This document shows, piece after piece, positions 16,801 to 26,792 of a stretch of 64,000 nucleotides of DNA. The notes below the pieces were generated by a model. It did no database searches. It was not told the origin of the DNA and saw nothing but the letters and a program-made list of their open reading frames with translations. How positions within the stretch are numbered: the first letter of the stretch is position 1; every line of letters begins with the position of its first letter. Both the position numbers and the translations under genes were made by a program. This DNA comes from a bacterium SCSIO 12827 (lineage in GTDB: Bacteria; Pseudomonadota; Alphaproteobacteria; Rhodospirillales; Casp-alpha2), in assembly GCA_024397995.1 (NCBI GenBank), contig CP073746.1:2406001-2470000 (forward strand). The letters run 5' to 3'.

Positions 16801-18093
16801 ATGAAAACCTTCGAAAAACATGAATCCAATGTCCGTGGCTATATTCGCAGTTTCCCCACGGTTTTCGCCAAGGCCAAGGACGCCAACCTGATTGCCAAGG
16901 ACGGCACGCAATACATCGACTTTTTCGCCGGTGCCGGCGTGTTGAATTACGGCCATAACAATGCCGACCTCAAAGAGGCCGTCATGGATTACATGGCCGA
17001 AGACGGCATCCTGCACGGCCTTGATATGGGAACCGAAGCCAAGGAAACGTTCCTGAAGACCTTCCACGAGGTAATCTTGAAGCCGCGCGGGATGGACTAC
17101 AAAATCCAGTTCCCCGGCCCCACCGGCACCAACGCGGTGGAAAGCGCACTTAAGCTTGCGCGCAAGGTCACGGGCCGCACCAACGTGGTGAGCTTCACCA
17201 ATGCCTTTCACGGCATGACAGCGGGGGCGCTGGCCTTGACCGGCAACGCATCCAAGCGTGCGGGTGCGGGCGTGCCGCTGAACAACGTCACCACCATGCC
17301 TTTTGACGGCTATATGGGCAAAGACGTCGATACGCTCGATTACTTTGAAAAGACGTTGAAGGACGCAGGCAGCGGCATCGACAAGCCCGCCGCCGTAATC
17401 GTCGAAACAGTCCAGGGCGAAGGCGGCATCAACCTCGCCGGTTGGAAATGGCTGCGCAGGCTGCGCGCCATCTGTACCCAGCACGACATCTTGATGATCG
17501 TTGACGACATCCAGATGGGATGCGGGCGGACCGGTCCGTTCTTCAGCTTCGAGCCCGCGGCCGTCATGCCGGACCTGATCTGCCTGTCCAAGGCCATCAG
17601 CGGATTGGGCCTGCCGATGGCGCTGGTTCTGATCCGTCCGGACCTGGATATCTGGAAGCCAGGCGAACACAACGGTACGTTCCGGGGGAATAACCTGGCC
17701 TTCGTATCGGCGGCCAAGGCCCTCGATTACTGGCGTGACGGCGTGTTGGAAGAAGACGTCGCCATCAAAGGGCGGCGCATCCGCGAACGACTTTCCGAAA
17801 TCGTCGATGCCCATCCGGAAGCCAACCTGCGCGTTCGCGGACGTGGGATGATCCAGGGGCTGGTCAGCGAAGACGAAGGCCTTGCCGTCGACATTTGCCA
17901 AGAAGCGTTTGAAAACGGCCTGGTGATGGAAACAGCCGGTGTTGACGATCAGGTCGCCAAGATCATGCCGCCGCTGACGATCGATGACCTTACCCTTGAA
18001 AAGGGGCTGCAAACGCTGGTTGAAGCCGCGGCACGTGTCATCAAAAAGCGTGCTACTGAAGACTCGACTGAAAACGCAACAGACGCGGCCTAA
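16801..18093 (+). CDS. ectB: L-2,4-diaminobutyrate:2-oxoglutarate aminotransferase
   Basis: 430 aa class III PLP aminotransferase that makes L-2,4-diaminobutyrate from aspartate semialdehyde and glutamate, the first ectoine step. Motifs are FFAGAGVLNYGHNN, the PLP-phosphate loop GPTGTNAVESALKLARK, the Asp that pairs with the PLP ring in MIVDDIQMGCGRTG, and the Schiff-base lysine in LICLSKAISGLGLPMA. The start at 16801 has GAGGA just before it; the stop of ectA lies 13 bases upstream. Confidence 0.97.
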   Translation: MKTFEKHESNVRGYIRSFPTVFAKAKDANLIAKDGTQYIDFFAGAGVLNYGHNNADLKEAVMDYMAEDGILHGLDMGTEAKETFLKTFHEVILKPRGMDYKIQFPGPTGTNAVESALKLARKVTGRTNVVSFTNAFHGMTAGALALTGNASKRAGAGVPLNNVTTMPFDGYMGKDVDTLDYFEKTLKDAGSGIDKPAAVIVETVQGEGGINLAGWKWLRRLRAICTQHDILMIVDDIQMGCGRTGPFFSFEPAAVMPDLICLSKAISGLGLPMALVLIRPDLDIWKPGEHNGTFRGNNLAFVSAAKALDYWRDGVLEEDVAIKGRRIRERLSEIVDAHPEANLRVRGRGMIQGLVSEDEGLAVDICQEAFENGLVMETAGVDDQVAKIMPPLTIDDLTLEKGLQTLVEAAARVIKKRATEDSTENATDAA

Positions 18094-18110
18094 AGAAAGA
18101 TCAATAAAAC

Positions 18111-18497
18111 ATGATTGTGAAGAAACTCGACGACGTGCTCGGCACCGAGCACGAAGTCAAAGGCGGCACTTGGACCAGCCGCCGCCTGATCCTGCGCGAC
18201 GCCGGCATGGGCTTTTCCATGCATGACACCTTGATCCACGCCGGAACGGAAACGCTGATCTGGTACAAAAACCACCTGGAAGCCGTTTATTGCATTGAAG
18301 GCAAAGGCGAGATCGAGGTGCTGCCCGATGGCCCCACCTACCCCATCGAAGCAGGTACGCTCTACGCCCTCAACGGCAATGAAAAGCACTTACTGCGCGC
18401 CGAAGAAGAGATGCGCATGATCTGCACCTTCAACCCGCCCTTGACGGGCTTGGAGGTGCATGATGAGGACGGTGTATACCCAGCCCTTACCGAATGA
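18111..18497 (+). CDS. ectC: L-ectoine synthase
   Basis: 128 aa cupin that cyclises N-gamma-acetyl-diaminobutyrate to ectoine using a bound metal. The conserved N-terminus [39 protein letters not shown] and the cupin core [14 protein letters not shown] with [16 protein letters not shown] are all present. Length is normal. It ends the ectABC operon. Confidence 0.97.
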   Translation: MIVKKLDDVLGTEHEVKGGTWTSRRLILRDAGMGFSMHDTLIHAGTETLIWYKNHLEAVYCIEGKGEIEVLPDGPTYPIEAGTLYALNGNEKHLLRAEEEMRMICTFNPPLTGLEVHDEDGVYPALTE

Positions 18498-18531
18498 CGT
18501 CTCCTGCCCCAAGGGCTGTCATGGAATCAAA

Positions 18532-18546
18532 GCGGGGCTCCCCCGC
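18532..18546. terminator. short hairpin between convergent genes
   Basis: GCGGGG-CTC-CCCCGC, a 6-bp perfect stem between ectC (+) and the DM13 gene (-), without a clear T-tract on either side. A weak bidirectional terminator is possible. Confidence 0.35.
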
Positions 18547-18560
18547 CCGACCATGCGCCT

Positions 18561-19043
18561 CTAGAAACTCAACTTCGCCGGTGAGATCAAAACACCGAAC
18601 TGTTCGCACCAAATGACCACATGGCCGTAAGCCTTGAGGTCCAGGCCCTTGGGGATGTTGAAGTTCTGGCTGCCTTTGAAGGCGCGGAGGCGGCCTAAGT
18701 CGACGAACATGGTCTTATCGATCTCGGTGTCCGGCGTCACCGTATCGAGGGGCACCAGATAGACGTGGTACTTGGGGCCGGGGCCGACCTCGAAATCCGG
18801 TTCCAGGCGCACGGCGCGGTGGTAGACCGTGACCCCGCCTTTTCCGTAGTGGATGGGATCGGACGGGTTGGCGTGAATGAACGTGCCCGTGGCGACCTTG
18901 GCGCTGACCGCGTCCGCGGGGGCCGCTTCCTGGGCCACGACATCGGCCAGGAAAATATAAGGGTAGGCGAAAATGCCGAGGGCGACCCCGGCGAAAACGC
19001 CTAAAAATCCGCCGGTGAAGAAGATGATGATCGCTTTTTTCAT
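18561..19043 (-). CDS. membrane-anchored DM13 domain protein
   Basis: 160 aa. It starts at 19043 with MKKAIIIFFTGGFLG, a signal-anchor helix (about residues 4-30). From about residue 50 a DM13-type domain follows: HYGKGGVTVYHRAV, YHVYLVPLDTV, FNIPKGLDLKAYGHVVIWCE and a final VLISPAKL strand. DM13 domains are found in extracytoplasmic proteins and carry a nearly invariant Cys (here in VIWCEQF); an electron-transfer or redox role has been proposed for the family. A longer frame upstream belongs to the phosphoesterase gene in another frame and is not used. Confidence 0.82.
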   Translation of the reverse strand: MKKAIIIFFTGGFLGVFAGVALGIFAYPYIFLADVVAQEAAPADAVSAKVATGTFIHANPSDPIHYGKGGVTVYHRAVRLEPDFEVGPGPKYHVYLVPLDTVTPDTEIDKTMFVDLGRLRAFKGSQNFNIPKGLDLKAYGHVVIWCEQFGVLISPAKLSF

Positions 19044-19071
19044 GGGACGTCCTCCGTTCGACTGACCCGGA

Positions 19072-19854
19072 TCAGCCATTGTCCATGCTGTGGTCCTCGA
19101 TGCCAAGCACTCCCGACGGGTCGACATCGACCAAGCGGAAGGGATGTGGCGCCGAACAGAAGGCCGGCGGCACGGAATAATGCACGCCCGTGTCCGACAC
19201 CAGATGGCTGCCGGGGTGGTAATGGCCGGACAGCACCGCACGCACGCAGCCTGAGGCATTGATGCGGTCCCGGTATCCGTCCGCATCCGTGTAGTGATAG
19301 CGCCATTGCGCGAAGGTCGGCGGGTCGATCATGTAATGCTGCACATGGATCTGCGGCGGGCCGTCCGCGCCGTCGGCCAGCGCCGTTTCGAACAGGGTGC
19401 GGTTTTCGGCCCCGCGCACCGGCGCCCGGTCGCCGTTCAGATCATCGCGAAAACAGACAAAGCGCAGGCCCGCGACGTCGCGCAGCGGGGTCTGGTCGGC
19501 GAAGGCTGTGTCGAACAGTTCCGGCACGTCGTGGTTACCGGGCACGACGACAAAGGGCCGCCCGAGGTTTTCCAACAGATCGCGAAACAGGCGATAATCG
19601 GCGACCGAGGCCGCCGCCGTCTCCGCCCGCCAGTCCGGGTCCGCATTCGTGCCGTCGATGTATTCGTCCGGGATATCCAACAGGTCGCCCGAGATCACCA
19701 CGACATCAGCGCCCAGGGCGTCGATCCGTCCGGCGAGGCGGCCGAGCACGGCGGGCATGTCGCGGGACAGGCGTTCCGGCCGGTTCGCCGTGCCCGCCAA
19801 GGCGTGGTGCAGGTGCAGATCTGTCAAATGGAGAATGCGGGTACGGTCCTGCAT
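19072..19854 (-). CDS. metallophosphoesterase (CpdA/ICC-like)
   Basis: 260 aa calcineurin-like phosphoesterase. The metal-site motifs appear in the expected order: HLTDLHLHH near the N-terminus, VISGDLLDIP, PGNHDVPE and, near the C-terminus, LSGHYHPGSH. It resembles class III cyclic-nucleotide phosphodiesterases, but related enzymes act on other phosphoesters. It sits 18 bases after the creatininase-like gene stop region on the same strand as creatininase and hemA, so it may be part of that transcript. Confidence 0.88.
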   Translation of the reverse strand: MQDRTRILHLTDLHLHHALAGTANRPERLSRDMPAVLGRLAGRIDALGADVVVISGDLLDIPDEYIDGTNADPDWRAETAAASVADYRLFRDLLENLGRPFVVVPGNHDVPELFDTAFADQTPLRDVAGLRFVCFRDDLNGDRAPVRGAENRTLFETALADGADGPPQIHVQHYMIDPPTFAQWRYHYTDADGYRDRINASGCVRAVLSGHYHPGSHLVSDTGVHYSVPPAFCSAPHPFRLVDVDPSGVLGIEDHSMDNG

Positions 19855-19872
19855 GATGCGGACCGGGTTGCG

Positions 19873-20646
19873 TCAGGCCGCGCCGACGAAGGTGTCGTAG
19901 CGCTGGCCGATCTCGTCGATGGCGGCGTTGTACAGGGCCTCCCCGGCTTCGATGGTGGCCTTCCTGGGGTCCGATCCGATACGCCCGTCGGGAAAGCGGC
20001 GGCGGTAGTCGTCGCAATCGAAGATCGGGCCGTCACCGGCACGGCCGGGGGTCATCTCGACCCCCTGCACGCGGGCGGCGTCCTTCTGGAATCCGAAATA
20101 GGTCAGCGAGACCTCGCCACAGGTCGCGTGGGCGCCGTCGTCGTCACCGAAGGTATCGGCGGAAATCTTCACCACGCTGTCGCAGTCGAACCAGTTGACC
20201 AGGGTGCAGCGCAAGGGCGGGCGGTTGTCCCCGGCCCGGCCCAGGGAATGCTCGGCATAGATTTCCGAGAACGCGGCGTTCAGGGTCGCGATGTTGCCGC
20301 CGTGGCCGTTGAGGAAAAAGAACCGTTCGAACCCGTGCTTGGCGAGCGAATTCACGATGTCCTGCACCATGGCGATCATGGTCGAGGGGCGCAACGTGAC
20401 CGAGCCCGCGAAGCCCAAGTGGTGCTGCGCCATGCCGATGGACAGCGTCGGGGCGATCATCACGGGTTTGCCCGCCGCCTGCCGCTGTTCCGACAGGCCG
20501 TAGGCGAGGATTTCCGGACACAGCGCATCCGTTCCGATGAAGCCCGTGGGGCCGTGCTGTTCCGTCGAGCCGACGGGAATGATCACGCCCTTGGACTGGG
20601 TCAGATAGGTTTCGACCTCGGGCCAGGTGGAGAGTTGCAGGCGCAT
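19873..20646 (-). CDS. creatininase family protein
   Basis: 257 aa metal-dependent amidohydrolase of the creatininase/MftE/FAPy-deformylase family. The metal and substrate motifs are PVGSTEQHGPTGFIGTDAL in the N-terminal third and LNGHGGNIATLN in the middle, with a later Glu in CGEVSLTYF. Family members open cyclic amides such as creatinine or deformylate pyrimidine products, and the substrate here is not evident. It lies 10 bases after hemA and is probably co-transcribed. Confidence 0.9.
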   Translation of the reverse strand: MRLQLSTWPEVETYLTQSKGVIIPVGSTEQHGPTGFIGTDALCPEILAYGLSEQRQAAGKPVMIAPTLSIGMAQHHLGFAGSVTLRPSTMIAMVQDIVNSLAKHGFERFFFLNGHGGNIATLNAAFSEIYAEHSLGRAGDNRPPLRCTLVNWFDCDSVVKISADTFGDDDGAHATCGEVSLTYFGFQKDAARVQGVEMTPGRAGDGPIFDCDDYRRRFPDGRIGSDPRKATIEAGEALYNAAIDEIGQRYDTFVGAA

Positions 20647-20656
20647 GATCGCGCCC

Positions 20657-21871
20657 CTACGCCGCGTTCTGTAGCTGCAGACGCATCCATACGTCCTTCA
20701 GCGCCGTGACCAGTTCGTCCATCACGTCGTCATCGTGGAACGGCGACGGCGTGATGCGCAGGCGCTCCGTCCCTACCGGCACGGTCGGATAGTTGATGGG
20801 CTGGATATAGACGCCGTATTCATCGAGCAGCATGTCCGTCGCCTGCTTGCAGCGCACGGCATCGCCCACCATCAGCGGCACGATATGGGTGACCGACGGC
20901 ATGACCGGCAGGCCCGCCGCGGTCAGCAGGTCCTTCAGGCGCTGGGCCCGCTCCTGATGCTGCACACGCAGCTCGTTGGTCGCCCGCACGTGGCGGATCG
21001 AGGTGATGGCCCCCGCCACCAAGGGCGGCGGCAGGGTGGTGGTGAAGATGAAGCCGGGCGCAGCGCAGCGCACGGCATCAACCATGGCTTCGGAACCCGC
21101 AATATAGCCGCCCATCAGGCCGAAGGCCTTGGCCAGGGTGCCTTCGATCACCGTGATGCGGTCGGCCACGCCTTCGCGTTCGGAAATGCCGCCGCCGTTC
21201 TCGCCGTACAGGCCCACGGCATGGACTTCGTCGAGATAGGTCATGGCGCCGTACTTGTCGGCCAGATCGCAGATCTGCTTCATGGGCGAAATATCACCGT
21301 CCATGGAATAGACGCTTTCGAAGGCGATCAGCTTAGGTGCCGCCTTGGGCAGGGATTTGAGGATTTCTTCGAGATGCGCCATGTCGTTGTGGCGGTAGAT
21401 CTTCTTGGCGCAGCCCGAATGGCGGATGCCGGCGATCATCGACGCGTGGTTCAAGGCGTCCGACACGATGATACAGTCGGGCATCAACTGGGCGATGGTC
21501 GAAATCGCCGCGTCGTTGGACACGTAGCCGGAGGTGAACAGCAGGGCCGCTTCCTTGCCGTGCAGGTCGGCCAGTTCCTTTTCCAGTTCGGCATGCAGAT
21601 AAGTCGTGCCGGCGATGTTGCGGGTGCCGCCCGAACCGACGCCCATGCGCGCCCCTGCTTCCGACAAGGCGGCCAGGACGTCCTGGTTCTGGCCCTGCCC
21701 CAAATAGTCGTTGGAACACCAGACGACGACGTCCGAGGTCGTGCCGTCGGGATGGTGGCGGGTCGCGTGGGGGAAGTTACCAGCCTGGCGCTCCAGGTGC
21801 GCGAAGACGCGGTAGCGGCCCTCGCCCTTCACCTTGTCGACGGCGTCCTGGAATACCTTTTCATAGTTCAT
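20657..21871 (-). CDS. hemA: 5-aminolevulinate synthase
   Basis: 404 aa PLP enzyme that condenses glycine and succinyl-CoA to 5-aminolevulinate, the alphaproteobacterial entry to haem and chlorophyll synthesis. Seen are the N-terminal [46 protein letters not shown], the cofactor region [12 protein letters not shown] and the PLP lysine in [15 protein letters not shown]. Length is typical. A perfect FNR/FixK-type site lies about 108 bases upstream, consistent with the oxygen control known for hemA in related bacteria. Confidence 0.97.
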   Translation of the reverse strand: MNYEKVFQDAVDKVKGEGRYRVFAHLERQAGNFPHATRHHPDGTTSDVVVWCSNDYLGQGQNQDVLAALSEAGARMGVGSGGTRNIAGTTYLHAELEKELADLHGKEAALLFTSGYVSNDAAISTIAQLMPDCIIVSDALNHASMIAGIRHSGCAKKIYRHNDMAHLEEILKSLPKAAPKLIAFESVYSMDGDISPMKQICDLADKYGAMTYLDEVHAVGLYGENGGGISEREGVADRITVIEGTLAKAFGLMGGYIAGSEAMVDAVRCAAPGFIFTTTLPPPLVAGAITSIRHVRATNELRVQHQERAQRLKDLLTAAGLPVMPSVTHIVPLMVGDAVRCKQATDMLLDEYGVYIQPINYPTVPVGTERLRITPSPFHDDDVMDELVTALKDVWMRLQLQNAA

Positions 21872-22185
21872 CGTGCGTTCTCCTGCGCACCGCCTTGCCG
21901 GCGGGCGAATGCAATCCGGCCCGGAATACCTTTGATTCCGCGCACTTTTAGGCGGTTTCAGGGCAACCGTCCTTGACTGATGTCAATATTGTAAGACGCG
22001 GAACAGACAAAGGGAATTCCCGATAACACCGATATTTTTTTCACGACGTGGGTCCGCTGCATCCCCGGCGGCGGATCCAGGGCTGTCCGGCGCACACGAA
22101 GCCCTCAAGAAAACGTGCGTTCTCCGGCCCCGCCGCTTCGGTTATGGATTAGAACAACATTGATCAGCCGGAGCCCCCTCCCTCC
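21872..22185. other. divergent regulatory region between hemA and the symporter gene
   Basis: About 310 bases without a gene, holding the FNR-type site at 21973-21986 and an AT-rich stretch around 22022-22045. I see no open frame or RNA gene in it. Confidence 0.6.
21973..21986. promoter_or_regulatory. FNR/FixK-type binding site before hemA
   Basis: TTGAC-TGAT-GTCAA is a perfect inverted repeat with the 4-base spacer of Crp/Fnr-family FNR boxes (TTGAY-N4-RTCAA). Confidence 0.7.
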
Positions 22186-23568
22186 ATGACATCCTTCCTT
22201 ATCGGCGCCATCGCCGTGGTTGCCATCGCCAGCTATTTTCTGTCGCCCAAGGTGCGCACCGCCGAGGGCTTCTTCCGTGGCGCCAATGACGACGGCAGCG
22301 CTCCCGGCCTGCTGACCCTGACCTTGTCTCAAGTCACGACCTGGATTTTCGCGCGCTCCCTGATGAACGCGGCGATCCTGGGGTTTTATTACGGGATCGC
22401 GGGGGCCCTTGCCTATGCGGCCTATTACCTGAGCTTCCTGACTGGCGGCGTGATCGTCAACCGCATCCGCTTCCACCACGGGGCGGGCAGCGTACAGGAA
22501 TTCCTGACGGACCATTACGGCGTCATGGGCCGCTGGACCTACAATCTGGTGGTCGGGGTGCGACTGCTGAGCGAAGTATTCGCCAACCTACTGGTCATCG
22601 GCATCATCTTCGGCGCGGCGGGCACGACCGGCTACACGCTCGCCATCGTCGGCATCGCCGTACTGACCTTGGGCTATTCCATGATGGGTGGCCTGCGCGC
22701 GGCGCTGCGCACGGACGTGATGCAGACGGCCCTGCTCTATGTCGGGTTGGCGGTTTTGCTGACCCTGACCGTGACGCGGCCGGAATTCGACCTGCCCGCC
22801 ATCGTCGGCTCCAGCCCCGACGCGGGCGGCCCCGGTTGGGTCCTGCTGTCCGTCGCCTTGTTGCAGATTTGGAGCTATCCCCTCCACGATCCGGTGATGA
22901 TGGACCGCGGCTTCTTGGCCGACCGGGCGACGACCCGCAAAAGCTTCCTCCACGCGGCCTGGATTTCCATCGCCGGCATCCTGGTGTTCGGCGTCATCGG
23001 CGTCTATGCGGGCCTGAACAAGGGCGAGGGCGAGGCCATGGTGGCCGTCCTGACCCGATTGCTGGGCGCGCCGGCCATGCTGGTGTTCAACCTGGCGCTG
23101 GTGGTCTCGGCGGTTTCGACCCTTGATTCAACCTTCGCCAGCGCGTCCAAGCTGGTCGTCGCCGACATGCGGGTGATGGCGCCCTCCGTGCGCAACGGGC
23201 GGCTGGCTATGGCCGGGTTCCTTCTGGGCGGGCTGGGGTTCCTGTTCCTCGGCAACAAGGACCTGTTCGCCGCCGTCGCCGTATCGGGCACGGCGTCCAT
23301 GTTCCTGGCCCCTGTGGTGCTGTTCAACGTCATGGGCGGCCTGCGGATCCAGGCCTGGGCCTACGGTTTCGCCTTTGCCTTGGCCATCGCCGGGGGTGCC
23401 CTTTACATGCTGGAAGCGGGTGGCCATGTGGCGCTGATCGAACCCCTGTTCGGGCTGGGGCACAAATACACCAAGCTGCTGGTGATCTGCGCCACGGTGC
23501 TGGCGGGCGGATGCGGGGCCTTTGCCCTGTCCCTGGCGGTTGCGGGCCGGCGCCGGGCGGCAACCTGA
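22186..23568 (+). CDS. sodium:solute symporter family protein
   Basis: 460 aa integral membrane protein with about twelve to thirteen hydrophobic helices in the LeuT-like SSS fold. The first helix begins at residue 2 (TSFLIGAIAVVAIASYFLSP). Typical segments are the TM1-2 region, LGYSMMGGLRAALRTDVMQT and STLDSTFASASKLVVAD. It would couple inward Na+ flow to uptake of an unknown substrate, with neighbours giving no clear hint. It is transcribed divergently from hemA. Confidence 0.9.
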   Translation: MTSFLIGAIAVVAIASYFLSPKVRTAEGFFRGANDDGSAPGLLTLTLSQVTTWIFARSLMNAAILGFYYGIAGALAYAAYYLSFLTGGVIVNRIRFHHGAGSVQEFLTDHYGVMGRWTYNLVVGVRLLSEVFANLLVIGIIFGAAGTTGYTLAIVGIAVLTLGYSMMGGLRAALRTDVMQTALLYVGLAVLLTLTVTRPEFDLPAIVGSSPDAGGPGWVLLSVALLQIWSYPLHDPVMMDRGFLADRATTRKSFLHAAWISIAGILVFGVIGVYAGLNKGEGEAMVAVLTRLLGAPAMLVFNLALVVSAVSTLDSTFASASKLVVADMRVMAPSVRNGRLAMAGFLLGGLGFLFLGNKDLFAAVAVSGTASMFLAPVVLFNVMGGLRIQAWAYGFAFALAIAGGALYMLEAGGHVALIEPLFGLGHKYTKLLVICATVLAGGCGAFALSLAVAGRRRAAT

Positions 23569-23618
23569 GCCCTTAAAATTTCCAGACAGGAACCGCGTTT
23601 TGGGATAATAGAGGCGCC

Positions 23619-25010
23619 ATGAGCACCTCCCCATCGAACGCCGTGGGCAAAACCGCCGCCAAACCGCGCCGGAAGCCGCCCGCAATGGCCGCCCCCAAGG
23701 TCGGTCTGGTCAGCCTTGGGTGTCCCAAGGCGTTGGTCGATTCCGAACGCATCATGACGCGCCTGCGCGCCGAGGGCTACGACCTGGTCGACAGCTACGA
23801 CGGCGCCGATCTGGTGATCGTCAATACCTGCGCGTTCCTGGAAACGGCCCGCGACGAATCCCTGGAAGCCATCGGCGAGGCCATGGCGGAAAACGGCAAG
23901 GTCGTGGTCACCGGCTGCCTCGGCGTGCATGAAAACCTGATCCGGGAAATCCATCCGGGCGTGCTCGCCGTGACCGGCCCGCACCAATATGAATCGGTGA
24001 TGACCGCCGTCCATCAGGCCCTGCCCCCGGCCCATGATCCCTACGTGGACCTGCTGCCGCCCGAGGGCATCAAGCTGACGCCCCGCCACTATGCCTATCT
24101 GAAGATTTCCGAAGGCTGCAACAACAAGTGCACCTTCTGCATCATCCCGAGCCTGCGCGGCCCCCTGACCAGCCGTCCCATCAGCGACGTGCTGAAGGAG
24201 GCCGAGGGTTTGGCCGAAGCCGGCGTCAAGGAACTGCTGGTGATCTCACAGGACACCAGTGCCTACGGCATCGACACCAAGTTCCCCCGCCAGGAATGGC
24301 GCGGCCGCGAATATCGCACTCGGTTTCTCGACCTCTGTCAGGGCCTGGCGGAACTGGGTTTGTGGACCCGGCTTCACTACGTCTATCCTTACCCTCATGT
24401 CGATGAGGTCATCCCCATGATGGCCGAGGGCAAGATCCTGCCCTATCTGGACATCCCGTTTCAGCACGCCAGCCCCAACGTTCTCAAGGCCATGCGCCGT
24501 CCCGCTCATCAGGAACAGACGCTGGAGCGCATCAAGGGTTGGCGCCGCGACTGTCCGGACCTTGTCCTGCGCTCGACCTTCATCGTCGGCTTTCCCGGCG
24601 AGACCGAGGACGATTTCGACTTCCTGCTCGACTGGCTGCAGGAGGCCGAGCTCGACCGCGTCGGCTGCTTCAAATACGAAAACGTCGCGGGGGCACGCGC
24701 CCAGGCGCTCGGCGATCATCTGGACGAGGATGAAAAGCAGGACCGCTGGGAGCGCCTGATGGAGGTTCAGCAGGACATCAGCGCCAAGCGTCTTGCGCGG
24801 CTGGTCGGGCGCGATCTGGACGTGCTGATCGACGAAGCCGGCGACGCGGGCGGCCCGGCCGTCGGGCGCTGTTACGCGGACGCGCCGGAAATCGACGGCG
24901 CCGTGCGCGTTTCGGGTGGGAAGAACCTGCGCCCGGGCGACCTGGTCAAGGTCCGGATCACGGGCGCGGATGAATACGACCTGACCGGCGACGTGACGTC
25001 CCGGGGCTAA
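23619..25010 (+). CDS. rimO: ribosomal protein uS12 methylthiotransferase
   Basis: 463 aa radical-SAM enzyme that adds a methylthio group to the conserved aspartate of ribosomal protein S12. The N-terminal iron-sulfur domain has [10 protein letters not shown] (Cys34), [18 protein letters not shown] and [10 protein letters not shown]. The SAM cluster motif CNNKCTFC has its cysteines at 167, 171 and 174. A TRAM domain ends the protein ([19 protein letters not shown]). The N-terminal 25 residues are a lysine/proline-rich extension. It lies about 50 bases after the symporter gene. Confidence 0.96.
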   Translation: MSTSPSNAVGKTAAKPRRKPPAMAAPKVGLVSLGCPKALVDSERIMTRLRAEGYDLVDSYDGADLVIVNTCAFLETARDESLEAIGEAMAENGKVVVTGCLGVHENLIREIHPGVLAVTGPHQYESVMTAVHQALPPAHDPYVDLLPPEGIKLTPRHYAYLKISEGCNNKCTFCIIPSLRGPLTSRPISDVLKEAEGLAEAGVKELLVISQDTSAYGIDTKFPRQEWRGREYRTRFLDLCQGLAELGLWTRLHYVYPYPHVDEVIPMMAEGKILPYLDIPFQHASPNVLKAMRRPAHQEQTLERIKGWRRDCPDLVLRSTFIVGFPGETEDDFDFLLDWLQEAELDRVGCFKYENVAGARAQALGDHLDEDEKQDRWERLMEVQQDISAKRLARLVGRDLDVLIDEAGDAGGPAVGRCYADAPEIDGAVRVSGGKNLRPGDLVKVRITGADEYDLTGDVTSRG

Positions 25011-25022
25011 CCGCGCTGCGGA

Positions 25023-25394
25023 CTATCCGTTCGACGCCCGGCGGTGACGCGGGGCGTTGGGATCGTGGGCATTGCGGGTGTCCATACGATCCAGGATTTC
25101 GCGCATCAGGCCGACGCACTCCTTAAGTTCCTTGATATCCTGACGCATGGTGCGGATCGCCGTTTCCTGGTCTTCGGCGTTCTGCGACATGATCTGGCGC
25201 AGGGTCGTCATCCGCTGGTCCTGCTGCTGCAGAGCCACGGCCAGTTTGACTTCGTTATCCGCAAGTTTCTGATTAACCAGAGCCTGGAGGCGCTTGGCCA
25301 CCTCGGCCGAGGTCAGCAAGGCGACGACGCCGATAATCACCGCGATTCCGGCAGCTATGGTCGCCAAATCGGCGAAAGACGAGGCTTCACCCAT
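25023..25394 (-). CDS. small membrane-anchored coiled-coil protein (paralogue 1)
   Basis: 123 aa of unknown function. One N-terminal membrane helix (about residues 10-28, IAAGIAVIIGVVALLTS) is followed by a charged heptad-like helix starting AEVAKRLQALVNQKLADNEV and a second helix ending in a basic tail. It resembles the neighbour at 25550-25957 in layout and in the junction after the membrane helix, so the two look like an old tandem duplication. Both share a strand and may be co-transcribed across a 155-base gap. Confidence 0.72.
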   Translation of the reverse strand: MGEASSFADLATIAAGIAVIIGVVALLTSAEVAKRLQALVNQKLADNEVKLAVALQQQDQRMTTLRQIMSQNAEDQETAIRTMRQDIKELKECVGLMREILDRMDTRNAHDPNAPRHRRASNG

Positions 25395-25549
25395 TCCATC
25401 ACCCCGAACATTTATCTTCCACGCCTGATTTTATGACGGCGGGATAGATCGTTACGGCCATTCTGGCCCCGAACCCGGCCGTTTAAGAGCCAGGCGTGCA
25501 CCACGTAACCCGCTGCCGGGACAAGGCAACGGATTAGCGTCCACACATA

Positions 25550-25957
25550 TTAGTCCGCGAAAGGCGATGCTGAAACAAAACTTTCTTTAGGCTTCACTTT
25601 TGCCGTGAATCCGCGTTCCTCGTCCGTCGGAATGACCCGGCGCACGTTGCGCACATCATCGAGGGTATCGCTGAAGGCGTTCAAACGTTGGCGCAGATCA
25701 TCCGCCCCCGCGGACGTGGCCTTGAACCGCTCCTCCATCTCGCTCAGGGCATCCCCCAGGACACGGCGCTGTCGTTTCAATTCGCGGTCCTGCTTGTCGA
25801 GACTTTTGAGAAGTTCCAGTTCGGATTGTTCGAACCGGGCGTCGATCAACGCCGTCACCCTTCGGGACATTTCCGTGGAAACCATCAACGCGATGACCCC
25901 GAATACGATACCGGCGGCGCCCAGGATTATGCCCAAATAGGCCGTCATGCCGCTCAT
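25550..25957 (-). CDS. small membrane-anchored coiled-coil protein (paralogue 2)
   Basis: 135 aa, unknown function. It starts at 25957 with AAGGGTG placed before the ATG; an in-frame extension upstream is not preceded by a ribosome binding site. Residues 4-26 form a membrane helix (AYLGIILGAAGIVFGVIAL), then STEMSRRVTALIDARFEQSE begins a long coiled coil reaching about residue 100, and the tail is Lys/Pro-rich. The junction aligns with SAEVAKRLQALVNQKLADNE of the neighbour. Confidence 0.72.
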   Translation of the reverse strand: MSGMTAYLGIILGAAGIVFGVIALMVSTEMSRRVTALIDARFEQSELELLKSLDKQDRELKRQRRVLGDALSEMEERFKATSAGADDLRQRLNAFSDTLDDVRNVRRVIPTDEERGFTAKVKPKESFVSASPFAD

Positions 25958-26116
25958 GTTTATCACCCTTTCAATATGCAGGCCGCCCAGGGTTGTTGTA
26001 GGGTCTGTGCCGGCATATGCATGCTTCACCGGTCTGAATTTTATCCAGTTTTCAGCCCTGGCCGCTGTGATCGACCTCACTTGGTTAAATTAATTAAATA
26101 AATTCAATAGGTTAAT

Positions 26117-26773
26117 ATGAGAGCCGCCGTCATTCCCGTCACCCCGTTGCAGCAGAATTGTTCCCTGGTATGGTGCGAAAACACCCTGAAGGCGGCCTTG
26201 GTCGATCCCGGCGGCGAGATCGATCGCCTGAAGGACGCCGTGGACGAAGCAGGCGTGACGCTGGAGAAGATTCTCGTCACCCATGGCCATCTCGACCATG
26301 CGGGCGCCGTTGCCGACCTGGCCGAGGAATTCGGCCTGCCCATCGAAGGACCGCATCCCGAGGACAAGTTCTGGATCGACCAATTGCCGACCCAGGGCCG
26401 GGAATACGGGTTCGGTGAATTGCGGGCCTTCACGCCCGACCGCTGGCTGGACCAGGGCGACACCTGCACGGTCGGCGAGCAGACCTTCGACGTGCTGCAT
26501 TGCCCGGGGCACACACCCGGCCATGTCGTGTTCTTTCATGCGGGCGAGCGCGTCGCCTTCGTCGGTGACGTATTGTTCCAAGGCTCTATCGGTCGTTCCG
26601 ACTTTCCGCGGGGCGATTTCGACACCCTGATCAAGTCCATCCGCGAAAACCTGTTCCCCCTTGGCGACGACGTCACTTTCGTGCCCGGCCATGGGTCGCT
26701 GTCGACCTTCGGACATGAACGGGAAAGCAACCCCTACGTCGCCGACCGCCTGTTCGCGCGGAACACGGGCTGA
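26117..26773 (+). CDS. MBL-fold metallo-hydrolase (glyoxalase II-like)
   Basis: 218 aa zinc or iron beta-lactamase-fold hydrolase. The metal motif THGHLDHAG (HxHxDH) is at about residues 55-63, then CPGHTPGHVVFF, the Asp-bearing FVGDVLFQGSIGRSDFPRG and the final His in FVPGHG. This set is the GloB/persulfide-dioxygenase-like subgroup of short hydrolases (YcbL type). A thioester or hydroxyacylglutathione substrate is likely but unproven. The formyltransferase-like gene follows 19 bases later. Confidence 0.9.
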   Translation: MRAAVIPVTPLQQNCSLVWCENTLKAALVDPGGEIDRLKDAVDEAGVTLEKILVTHGHLDHAGAVADLAEEFGLPIEGPHPEDKFWIDQLPTQGREYGFGELRAFTPDRWLDQGDTCTVGEQTFDVLHCPGHTPGHVVFFHAGERVAFVGDVLFQGSIGRSDFPRGDFDTLIKSIRENLFPLGDDVTFVPGHGSLSTFGHERESNPYVADRLFARNTG

Positions 26774-26792
26774 GCCCGAGAGATCGGCTGAT

